A stretch of DNA of 5,208 nucleotides from assembly GCA_021826565.1 (NCBI GenBank), contig JAKAZJ010000192.1, positions 1 through 5,208 on the forward strand. Reading direction: 5' to 3'. How positions within the stretch are numbered: position 1 is the first letter of the stretch; every line of letters begins with the position of its first letter. This stretch comes from Pseudomonadota bacterium (lineage in GTDB: Bacteria > Pseudomonadota > Alphaproteobacteria > Acetobacterales > Acetobacteraceae). The notes under the pieces were generated by a model. That model worked only from the letters and a program-made list of their open reading frames with translations. It ran no database searches and had not been told where the DNA came from. Below are positions 1 to 5,208 of this stretch, piece after piece. The translations under genes and the position numbers were made by a program.

Positions 1-36
1 CACGGGCTTTGTGCCCTGCCAGGCGGAGCGGAGCAA

Positions 37-65
37 GGGCGGGCAAGCAGCCACCATTCCCGCCC
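37..65. repeat. Inverted repeat, 7-bp stem
   Basis: GGGCGGG at 37-43 pairs perfectly with CCCGCCC at 59-65 across a 15-nt loop. No T-run follows on the + strand and no matching A-run precedes it, so it is not a clear intrinsic terminator. Confidence 0.5.
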
Positions 66-95
66 AAGCCAGCCGCGGTTCGCCGTTGGCCCATT

Positions 96-140
96 CCGAT
101 CAGGGTGATAGCCTAAGTTTCAGACCGGCGGGCTGATCGG
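96..140. repeat. Inverted repeat CCGATCAG/CTGATCGG
   Basis: An 8-bp perfect inverted repeat has arms at 96-103 and 133-140 and a 29-nt loop. The arms are less GC-biased than the other stems here, so this match is a little less likely to be due to base composition alone. No function can be assigned. Confidence 0.45.
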
Positions 141-193
141 CGCTCGGCGTTCCCGCAGCAACCCCGGCTGAACGGCCGGCCACCCAAGCGGGC

Positions 194-226
194 GGCCCTG
201 AGGTGCGCTCGCCGTTGCCTCGGGCC
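194..226. repeat. Hairpin, 9-bp stem with one bulged base
   Basis: GGCCC (194-198) pairs with GGGCC (222-226), and GAGG (200-203) with CCTC (218-221), leaving T199 bulged and a 14-nt loop. This is one of the strongest local hairpins in the upstream region. Confidence 0.5.
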
Positions 227-256
227 GGGGACCCATTTCGGTTATGCGGTGCAACC

Positions 257-273
257 GGCGGCTTCGTGCCGCC
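257..273. repeat. Hairpin, 6-bp GC stem with TTCGT loop
   Basis: GGCGGC (257-262) and GCCGCC (268-273) enclose the loop TTCGT. TGCA occurs just outside on both sides (250-253 and 274-277) and could extend the stem past a three-base bulge. No T-run follows. Confidence 0.5.
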
Positions 274-321
274 TGCATCCGATCTCGGAATCCAGGGACG
301 TCCCATCCGGCCCCGAATCGC

Positions 322-378
322 GGCCACCCGGGAAACGCCAAAAACGGAACCAGCGGCGATCGGGACCACCGGGTGGCC
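322..378. repeat. 10-bp inverted repeat with nested pairing
   Basis: GGCCACCCGG (322-331) is the exact reverse complement of CCGGGTGGCC (369-378). Within the 37-nt loop, CGCC (336-339) can pair with GGCG (355-358), giving a nested two-stem fold. The right arm can instead form a local hairpin at 361-380 (CGGG and CCA against TGG and CCCG, with A365 bulged), so two alternative folds are possible. Confidence 0.5.
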
Positions 379-403
379 CGGGAATCCTGCCCGCTCACAC
401 CCC

Positions 404-432
404 TTGACCCGGTCACGGCGCACCGTCCTACA
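404..432 (+). promoter_or_regulatory. Possible distal promoter
   Basis: TTGACC at 404-409 is followed after 17 nt by CCTACA at 427-432. The -35 element is good, the -10 element poor. If used, transcription would start near 440 and produce a leader of about 210 nt that runs through the proximal promoter and the MraZ-type repeats. It ranks below the proximal promoter. Confidence 0.3.
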
Positions 433-531
433 CGCTTGAGTGTGCCGCCTGGCGCCAGAGAGGGGGGGAACCGCCGGGGGAATAGGCGGCGGAATTCAAA
501 GGAATCGTGCGAAAATCACCCATGATACCGT

Positions 532-560
532 TTGACGGACCACGATTTCCCATGCTATCC
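532..560 (+). promoter_or_regulatory. Probable mraZ operon promoter
   Basis: TTGACG (532-537) and CTATCC (555-560) are separated by 17 nt, or by 18 nt if the -10 element is read as TATCCC (556-561). This resembles the alphaproteobacterial housekeeping pattern of TTGAC followed by a CTATAT-like -10. Transcription would start near 567-569, about 84 nt before mraZ. The -10 element is embedded in the CCCA repeat ladder, which is what autorepression by MraZ would require. Confidence 0.5.
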
Positions 561-572
561 CATGGATGCCCA
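548..572 (-). promoter_or_regulatory. Probable MraZ operator (three TGGGN repeats)
   Basis: On the minus strand the site reads TGGGC, TGGGA and TGGGA, each separated by 5 nt (+ strand CCCA at 549, 559 and 569). E. coli MraZ is known to repress its own promoter through TGGGN direct repeats with 5-nt spacers, and the spacing here is identical. Further copies in the same 10-bp phase are CCCA at 519 and 599 and a degenerate ACCA at 539. The repeats overlap the predicted -10 element and start site. The site identity is inferred from the match and its place upstream of mraZ. Confidence 0.65.
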
Positions 573-651
573 ATGACGGGCGGAACACCCAGCTTTGTCC
601 CACCCCTATGGCGCGGCGGGCCGGAGCCAGCGCGAGGGTCCGGCCAGGCGG

Positions 652-1152
652 ATGTCCCCTTTCATGGGCAGCCATCAGAACAAGCTGGACGGCAAGGGCC
701 GCGTGTCCGTCCCCGCGTCGTTCCGCGCCGTGCTCCGCCGCTATGCCGGCGCGGCGGACGAGGACGCGCTCTGCCGCATGGTGCTGCGGAAATCCCATCA
801 GCTCCCCTGCATCGAGGCATGGCCGGAAGCGGTGTTCGCCCATCTCGGCGCGCAACTCGATCGCATCCCCCTGTTCAGCCCCGCCTACGACGCCATGGCC
901 GCCGCGATTTTCGCCGAAGTGACCGCGGCCGAGACCGACCGCGAGGGCCGGATCGTGCTGCCCGAATCCATGGCTTCCCATGCCAACATCGCCGGGACCG
1001 TCCAGTTCGTCGGTTTCGGGCGGCATTTCCGCCTGTGGCAGCCCGATGCCTGGGCCGCCGAGCAGGCGCGCGCGCGCGACTACGCCGCCACCCAGGGTCT
1101 GACCCTGATGCTGGCCGATTTCGATCCCTTCCCGCGGATGGCTGCGCCATGA
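652..1152 (+). CDS. mraZ: Transcriptional regulator MraZ
   Basis: The 166-residue product is MraZ, an AbrB-like DNA-binding protein of two tandem swapped-hairpin repeats that forms rings and represses its own dcw operon. Each repeat carries the conserved DxxxR signature: D13-R17 in the N-terminal segment [10 protein letters not shown] and D96-R100 in [10 protein letters not shown]. The length is slightly above the E. coli protein (about 152). I chose ATG 652 because it gives [13 protein letters not shown], with the Phe at position 4 normal for the family. ATG 664 is possible: AGGCGG at 646-651 would suit it, while the best Shine-Dalgarno match for 652 (GAGGG, 634-638) is 13 nt away. A start at 595 would add 19 unrelated residues. 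The stop codon overlaps the rsmH start. Confidence 0.93.
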   Translation: MSPFMGSHQNKLDGKGRVSVPASFRAVLRRYAGAADEDALCRMVLRKSHQLPCIEAWPEAVFAHLGAQLDRIPLFSPAYDAMAAAIFAEVTAAETDREGRIVLPESMASHANIAGTVQFVGFGRHFRLWQPDAWAAEQARARDYAATQGLTLMLADFDPFPRMAAP

Positions 1153-2093
1153 CCGGCGGTCACGTTCCGGTGATGCAGGCCGAGATGCTGGCCGCCCTCG
1201 CGCCCCGCGATGGCGGCGTCTATCTGGACGCGACCTTTGGCGGCGGCGGCTATACCGGCGCGATCCTGGACGCCGCGCCGTGCAGCGTCATCGCGCTGGA
1301 CCGCGATCCGGACGCGATCGCGCGCGGCGCCACCTTGCTCGCCCGCCACGGGCAGCGGCTGCGGCTGCTGCACGGCCGGTTCGGCGATCTGCTCGCGCTG
1401 CTGACCGAAGCCGGGGTGACGGCGCTGGATGGAGCGGTGTTCGATCTCGGCGTGTCCTCGTTCCAGCTGGACGATGCGACGCGCGGATTTTCGTTCCGTG
1501 GCGACGGACCGCTCGACATGCGGATGGACCGCGCCGGCCCCACGGCGGCGGATCTGGTGAACCGTCTGGACGAACGCGCGCTGGCCGACCTGCTGTATGA
1601 ATTCGGCGAGGAGCGTGCCTCCCGCCGGATCGCCCGCGCGATCGTCGCCGCGCGCGCCGAGGCGCCGATCGTCACCACCGCGCGGCTGGCGGGGATCGTC
1701 CGCTCCGTCATGCCATCGGACCCGAGCGGGATCGATCCGGCCACGCGCAGTTTTCAGGCGCTGCGGATCCGCGTGAACGACGAGCTGGGCGAGCTGGACC
1801 GCGCGCTGGACCAGGCGGCCGGGCTGCTCGCCCCGGGCGGACGGCTGGTGGTGGTGGCGTTCCATTCGCTGGAGGACCGCCCGGTGAAGCGCTTCATGGC
1901 CGCCGCCGCCGGGCGCGCGCCCGGTCCGTCGCGGCATGACCCGCGCGGTCTGGGTCACGACATACGTCACCCGGCAGCACCGCGGTTCCAGCTGTTGACC
2001 TCGCGCGCACTGCGCCCTTCAGCGGCGGAAAGCGGGCGCAACCCGCGCGCCCGTAGCGCCCGGCTGCGCGCGCTGGAGCGGCTTGCGGCATGA
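1149..2093 (+). CDS. rsmH: 16S rRNA (cytosine1402-N4)-methyltransferase RsmH
   Basis: The 314-residue cytoplasmic enzyme (also called MraW) uses S-adenosylmethionine to methylate N4 of C1402 in 16S rRNA, in the decoding centre. Family blocks are present in order: HVPVM at 5-9; the SAM-binding loop [10 protein letters not shown] at 27-36; acidic DRDPDA at 51-56; GRFGD at 76-80; [12 protein letters not shown] at 98-109 leading into RGFSF; DMRMD at 123-127; [13 protein letters not shown] at 201-213; [12 protein letters not shown] at 238-249; and a C-terminal [13 protein letters not shown]. The length is normal. The ATG shares ATGA with the mraZ stop, so translation is probably coupled; upstream there is only a weak GCGGA at 1134-1138. 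The frame is open back to 507, but that part is antiphase to mraZ and not coding. Confidence 0.96.
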   Translation: MTGGHVPVMQAEMLAALAPRDGGVYLDATFGGGGYTGAILDAAPCSVIALDRDPDAIARGATLLARHGQRLRLLHGRFGDLLALLTEAGVTALDGAVFDLGVSSFQLDDATRGFSFRGDGPLDMRMDRAGPTAADLVNRLDERALADLLYEFGEERASRRIARAIVAARAEAPIVTTARLAGIVRSVMPSDPSGIDPATRSFQALRIRVNDELGELDRALDQAAGLLAPGGRLVVVAFHSLEDRPVKRFMAAAAGRAPGPSRHDPRGLGHDIRHPAAPRFQLLTSRALRPSAAESGRNPRARSARLRALERLAA

Positions 2094-2971
2094 TCCGCCC
2101 GATCACCCTGCTATCGGCGCTGCTGACCCTGTTCGCCGGGTTCTACGTGTTCTACGCCAAGCACCAGGGCAGCCTGCTGGACGCGCGGATCGAGCGCACG
2201 GTCAAGCAATCCCGGACGGTGCGCGAGCATATCCGGCTGCTGCAAGCCGACTGGGCGGTGCAGAGCGCGCCGGACCGGCTGAAGCGCCTGGCCGATCAAT
2301 ACCTGACCTTGCAACCCACGGCGCCGAGCCAGTTCGCAACCTTCGCCACCCTGACCGCGCGCCTGCCGGCAACGCGGACCACGCCCGACCAGACCAACGA
2401 TGCCGGCGCGGTCGCCGCGGTCGGCACCGTACCGGGTCCCGGGTCGGCCCCTGGGTCGGCCCCCGGCACGGGCCCCGGCGCCGGCCGCGGCGGAGCGACG
2501 CCGACCGCGGTCGCGGCGTCCTCGCCTGCCGGGTCGCCGCCGGCGTCTGCGGCCGCGTCGGTCGGTGCAGCCGCCCTGGCGCCGGCACCGACCCAGGTCG
2601 CGCGCGCGCACCCCCCGGTACCGGTCGCCGCCAGCCCGATCTTTGCCGGCCGGGGGATCGTTGCCGGCGCTCCGGTGCGCCTCACGCGCGCGCCGGCTGC
2701 CGCCTCGCCAGCCGGGCACGCCGCGATCCTGCATCCCGCGCCGCCACGCCCCGCACCCCATCTGATGGCGCGTCAATTCGTGCCGGCCCCGCGCCCCTAT
2801 ACACCGCGGCTCGTCCCCGCCGGCTATCGCCCGCCCGTGTACCGCGCGCCCGCCTATCGCGCGCCGCCGCGCCCGGTCGGCGGGGTCTCCATGCTCGGTA
2901 TGGCGCGCGGGGCCGGCGCGGGGCCGGCGCCGCCCGCACCGCTTCCGTATCAGGCCGGCAACGGGGACTAG
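2090..2971 (+). CDS. ftsL: Cell division protein FtsL with long Pro/Ala-rich tail
   Basis: The first 90 or so residues match a typical small FtsL: a very short cytoplasmic end, one membrane segment at about 5-22, then a periplasmic coiled-coil stretch at about 27-75 ending in [19 protein letters not shown], the form common in alphaproteobacteria. FtsL joins FtsB and FtsQ and helps switch on septal synthesis by FtsW-FtsI. Residues 95-293 are a low-complexity tail rich in Pro, Ala and Gly, with [14 protein letters not shown] at 117-130 and a five-residue YRxP repeat at 246-259. FtsL is usually about 90-130 residues, so this is more than double. Codons in the tail keep the local G/C third-position bias, so it appears genuinely coding. 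The ATG overlaps the rsmH stop (ATGA), with GGAG at 2075-2078. The core identification rests on position and form more than on strict motifs. Confidence 0.85.
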   Translation: MIRPITLLSALLTLFAGFYVFYAKHQGSLLDARIERTVKQSRTVREHIRLLQADWAVQSAPDRLKRLADQYLTLQPTAPSQFATFATLTARLPATRTTPDQTNDAGAVAAVGTVPGPGSAPGSAPGTGPGAGRGGATPTAVAASSPAGSPPASAAASVGAAALAPAPTQVARAHPPVPVAASPIFAGRGIVAGAPVRLTRAPAAASPAGHAAILHPAPPRPAPHLMARQFVPAPRPYTPRLVPAGYRPPVYRAPAYRAPPRPVGGVSMLGMARGAGAGPAPPAPLPYQAGNGD

Positions 2972-2975
2972 CGCC

Positions 2976-5138
2976 ATGACCCCGCCCCGCCGCCCGCAGG
3001 ACAACCGCAATCCGCTCTGGCAGGACCGCCTCGGCGCTCCGCCCCCGCCACGCGCCTTCGGCCCGCCATCCGAACCGCCGCAGCCGGCACAAGCCGAGCC
3101 CGATTCGGCCCCGCCCGCGACCTCGGCCCCGCGTGAGGTGCCGCGCACGCGCCCAGGTGCGGCGCGTCTGGACGCCGTGCCGCGCACCGAGACGGTTCGT
3201 GTCACCGCGCCCGACCTGCGCCGCCGCGCCGCCGAGGCCCGGTCGCGCCGCCGTCTGGGGTTCAGCACCGCGGTGTTCGCGCTGCTGTTTGCCGCGGTGG
3301 TCGGCCGGCTGTCCTGGGTGACCGTGATCCGCCCGCAGTTGCCCCCCAAAGCACCGCATCCGGTGGCGGCGCTGCTGGAACACCCCGCCACGCTCGCCGC
3401 CGCACCGCTGGTGCGCCGGGCGATGATCACCGACCGGCACGGACAGATTCTGGCGATCTCGCTGCCGGCCGCGTCGCTGTATGCCGATCCGCGCGAGATC
3501 ATCGATCCGGCGAAGGTCGCCGCGCAGCTCAAGACCGCGCTACCGGATCTCGATCTGGCGATGGCCACGCGGCGGCTTGCCGAGACCGACAAGCAGTTCG
3601 TGTATCTGGCGTTCCGCGTGACGCCGTTGCAGGAGGAACAGATCATCGGCCTCGGCATCCCCGGGGTCGAGTTTCTGCCCACCGAGATCCGCCGCTACCC
3701 GATGGGGCATCTGGCCGCGCAGGTGCTGGGCGGGATCAATGTGGACGATCACGGCATCGCCGGCGTCGAGAAGGCCTTCGACCACCGCCTGATGACCGAC
3801 CCCAAGCCGCTGGCCTTGTCGATCGACGTCCGCGTCCAGGCGGTGCTGACCGAGGAACTCCAGCAGGCGATGACCGAGTTCCAGGCAATCGGCGCCACCG
3901 GGATCGTGATGAAGGTCGATACCGGCGAGGTATTGGCGATGGTCAGCCTGCCGGATTACGACGCCAACGATCTTGGTTCCGCGCCGCCCCTGGCGCGCTT
4001 CAACCGCGCCGCCTCCGGCACCTACGAGCCCGGCAGCACGTTCAAATTGCAGACCGCGGCCATGGCGCTGAACGACGGCGTGATCCATATCTGGGACCGC
4101 TTCGACACCGTCCACCCGATCCATATCGGCCGCTTCACCATCACCGATTTCGAACCCGCCCGCTACGACTACGCGCTGCCCGAGATCATCGCGCAATCGT
4201 CCAATATCGGCGCCTCGCATATCGCCCTGTTGGTCGGTCGCGCCCGCCAGCGCGCGTTCCTGCGCGCCAACGGCATGTTCGCCGCCGCGCCGATCCAGTT
4301 GGCGGAAAGCGCGCGTCCGCAGGTGCAGCCGAAGCGCGCCTGGGGCAAAGCCTCGGTGATGACGGTCTCGTTCGGCAACGGCATCGCGGTCACGCCGATC
4401 CAGCTGATCACCGGCACCGCCTCGTTGCTGGACGGCGGCGTGTATCACAAACCCACGTTGCGGGCGCTGCCGACCGGGACGATACCGCCGGGACATCGGG
4501 TCATCCGACACGCGGTCTCGTTGATGATCCGCAAGCTGATGCGGGACGTGCTGTTGTTCGGCACCGGCGCGCCGGCGCGCGTGCCGGGATATCTGGTGGG
4601 GGCGAAAACCGGGACCTCGCAGAAGATCGGCAAAGGCGGCTATCGCCAGCACACCAACCTGGCGTCGATGATCGCCGCGTTTCCGATGACCGATCCGAAA
4701 TATATCATCTATGCGATGCTCGACAGCCCGAAGGGCAACAAGAGCACCTATGGATTCTCCACCGGTGGGTTCATCGCCGGGCCGGTGATCCAGCACACGA
4801 TCGCGCGGATTGCGCCGATGCTGGGCCTGCTGCCGGCGGCGCCGGAAGATCTGCCCGCGCTGCAACAGGCGCTGGCCCTGCCGCTCGCGCCACCGATCCC
4901 TCCCGGAGGCCCGCTGCTAGATCGCGTTCCCGGCGGCATCGCGGCGTATGCGGGCTGGAAAGAAGGAATCCCGGCCACCGTCCCGCCCGGCACGCCGTCG
5001 GACGTGATGCCGCCGGTGCTGCCGCTGCCGCCGGCGGCGCCACCGCCGCCAGTGGGGGCGATTCCGGCCGCCTGGCCCGGCCGGCCACCGGCGCGGGTGA
5101 TTCCGGCCGCCACGGAGACCACGCTTGCGCGGCGCTGA
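2976..5138 (+). CDS. ftsI: Septal peptidoglycan transpeptidase FtsI (PBP3)
   Basis: This 720-residue class B penicillin-binding protein cross-links septal peptidoglycan, partnered with the FtsW glycosyltransferase. Layout: a Pro-rich cytoplasmic end (1-70); a basic stretch and membrane anchor at about 91-117; the dimerisation/pedestal domain from ITDRHGQILA at 151-160 through YPMGHLAAQVLGG at 241-253 and GIAGVEKAFD at 260-269; then the transpeptidase domain, about 280-615. All three catalytic motifs are intact: S354-T-F-K357 with the acylated serine, S408-S-N410, and K544-T-G546. No PASTA domain is seen. Residues 620-720 form a Pro/Ala-rich tail beyond the usual end; E. coli FtsI has 588 residues. 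The gene starts 4 nt after ftsL, with GGGGA at 2963-2967 as a well-spaced ribosome binding site, and its last 14 nt overlap murE. Confidence 0.96.
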   Translation: MTPPRRPQDNRNPLWQDRLGAPPPPRAFGPPSEPPQPAQAEPDSAPPATSAPREVPRTRPGAARLDAVPRTETVRVTAPDLRRRAAEARSRRRLGFSTAVFALLFAAVVGRLSWVTVIRPQLPPKAPHPVAALLEHPATLAAAPLVRRAMITDRHGQILAISLPAASLYADPREIIDPAKVAAQLKTALPDLDLAMATRRLAETDKQFVYLAFRVTPLQEEQIIGLGIPGVEFLPTEIRRYPMGHLAAQVLGGINVDDHGIAGVEKAFDHRLMTDPKPLALSIDVRVQAVLTEELQQAMTEFQAIGATGIVMKVDTGEVLAMVSLPDYDANDLGSAPPLARFNRAASGTYEPGSTFKLQTAAMALNDGVIHIWDRFDTVHPIHIGRFTITDFEPARYDYALPEIIAQSSNIGASHIALLVGRARQRAFLRANGMFAAAPIQLAESARPQVQPKRAWGKASVMTVSFGNGIAVTPIQLITGTASLLDGGVYHKPTLRALPTGTIPPGHRVIRHAVSLMIRKLMRDVLLFGTGAPARVPGYLVGAKTGTSQKIGKGGYRQHTNLASMIAAFPMTDPKYIIYAMLDSPKGNKSTYGFSTGGFIAGPVIQHTIARIAPMLGLLPAAPEDLPALQQALALPLAPPIPPGGPLLDRVPGGIAAYAGWKEGIPATVPPGTPSDVMPPVLPLPPAAPPPPVGAIPAAWPGRPPARVIPAATETTLARR
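5056..5111 (+). repeat. In-frame direct repeat in the ftsI tail
   Basis: A 17-nt word, GGGYGATTCCGGCCGCC, occurs at 5056-5072 and 5095-5111 with one mismatch. The offset is 39 nt, or 13 codons, so the protein repeats an IPAA motif at 696-699 and 709-712. This fits growth of the low-complexity tail by short duplication. Confidence 0.6.
5114..5117 (+). promoter_or_regulatory. Ribosome binding site supporting the murE TTG start
   Basis: GGAG lies 7 nt upstream of TTG 5125, inside the end of ftsI. It is the main evidence, together with the upstream in-frame stop, for choosing this non-ATG start. Confidence 0.55.
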
Positions 5139-5208
5139 GCTCCTGGCCGGTCTGGCCGAGGCGCCCGCTCTGGCCGGGCTGGACCTGGCCGGCGTGACCG
5201 CCGACAGC
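5125..5208 (+). CDS. murE: MurE, N-terminal fragment (UDP-MurNAc-tripeptide ligase)
   Basis: Only the first 28 codons are present; the gene continues past the window. The frame reads ELLAGL at residues 5-10 and VTADS at 24-28, matching the start of Mur ligases, where a short helix is followed by a (V/L)T-x-DS(R) motif that helps hold the UDP-sugar substrate. MurE adds the third residue, usually meso-diaminopimelate in Gram-negative bacteria, to UDP-MurNAc-L-Ala-D-Glu in the cytoplasm. The start is TTG: an in-frame stop at 5098-5100 bars a longer form and no ATG follows. The call of MurE over MurF rests mainly on position, since murE normally follows ftsI in dcw clusters and MurF begins similarly. 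Confidence 0.75.
   Translation, partial: MRGAELLAGLAEAPALAGLDLAGVTADS

Larger units (their letters stand above)
1..531. other. Non-coding upstream region, rich in inverted repeats
   Basis: No convincing gene lies here. Short open frames exist on both strands (for example 203-439 on + and 100-423 on -), but they overlap one another, show no family motif I know, and lack the strong third-position G/C preference seen from mraZ onward. The region instead contains several GC-rich inverted repeats, two perfect 10-bp palindromes (GGGACGTCCC at 295-304 and CTGGCGCCAG at 449-458) and a run of seven G at 462-468. I looked for RNase P RNA, which often lies near mraZ in alphaproteobacteria, and did not find its conserved GGAAAGTCC core on either strand. 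The stretch could be plain intergenic DNA, a decayed element or an unrecognised structured RNA. Confidence 0.6.

Noticed and set aside
1..145. Possible remnant or flank of an insertion sequence
   Set aside because: The stretch around 91-125 looked vaguely like sequence found beside some transposases, but there is no transposase fragment, no terminal inverted repeat pair and no target duplication visible.
361..380. Intrinsic terminator for a gene upstream of the window
   Set aside because: The hairpin is GC-rich but no T-run follows on + and none is seen in the minus-strand direction.
100..423. 107-codon minus-strand frame (GTG start) upstream of mraZ
   Set aside because: No recognisable domain, weaker third-position G/C bias than the real genes, and it overlaps other equally long frames in a region of inverted repeats.
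1..430. RNase P RNA (rnpB), often near mraZ in alphaproteobacteria
   Set aside because: The conserved GGAAAGTCC core and the ACAGAA element of RNase P RNA are absent on both strands.
595..651. Longer mraZ starting at ATG 595
   Set aside because: The extra 19 residues do not fit the MraZ N-terminus and would begin inside the operator repeats; 652 gives the family-typical start.
507..1148. Upstream extension of the rsmH frame to 507
   Set aside because: It runs through all of mraZ in another frame; HVPVM just after ATG 1149 is the normal RsmH N-terminus.
2083..2979. 298-codon + frame overlapping ftsL
   Set aside because: It is an Arg-rich shadow of ftsL in the next frame, with no membrane segment or family motif.
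2111..3682. 523-codon minus-strand frame antisense to ftsL and ftsI
   Set aside because: Long antisense frames are expected in high-GC coding DNA; its translation is Arg/Gly-rich with no domain and it lies opposite well-supported genes.
3540..4865. 441-codon minus-strand frame antisense to the FtsI catalytic domain
   Set aside because: It lies opposite conserved transpeptidase motifs and its translation shows the His/Arg/Gly-rich composition of a mirror frame.

Overview
The window is the promoter-proximal end of a division and cell wall (dcw) cluster from a very GC-rich bacterium. Gene order on the + strand is mraZ (652-1152), rsmH (1149-2093), ftsL (2090-2971), ftsI (2976-5138) and the first 28 codons of murE (from 5125, running off the end). 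The order, the N-terminus of MraZ, the Gly-rich SAM loop of RsmH and the form of FtsL all suggest an alphaproteobacterium. Acetobacteraceae or another Rhodospirillales lineage is my best guess, made from family resemblance only.

Bases 1-531 hold no gene I can support. The stretch is GC-rich and unusually full of inverted repeats (stems near 37-65, 96-140, 194-226, 257-273 and 322-378). I do not recognise a known RNA in it. A possible distal promoter lies at 404-432.

The control region sits at 519-602. A TTGACG/CTATCC promoter (532-560) is overlaid by a ladder of CCCA words spaced at 10 bp. Read on the minus strand these are TGGGN repeats with 5-nt spacers, the known form of MraZ operator in E. 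coli, so mraZ probably represses itself and the operon here.

The genes are packed as one transcription unit. mraZ/rsmH and rsmH/ftsL share ATGA stop-start overlaps, ftsL and ftsI are 4 nt apart, and murE begins with TTG 14 nt inside the end of ftsI. MraZ is the regulator and RsmH methylates 16S rRNA. FtsL and FtsI are inner-membrane divisome proteins that drive septal peptidoglycan synthesis, and MurE makes the peptidoglycan precursor in the cytoplasm.

The least ordinary part of the proteins is their tails. FtsL carries about 200 extra residues of Pro/Ala-rich sequence after a normal-sized core. FtsI has Pro-rich extensions at both ends. I see no wholly new system; the reverse-oriented MraZ operator, the structured leader and the low-complexity divisome tails are the points worth a second look.
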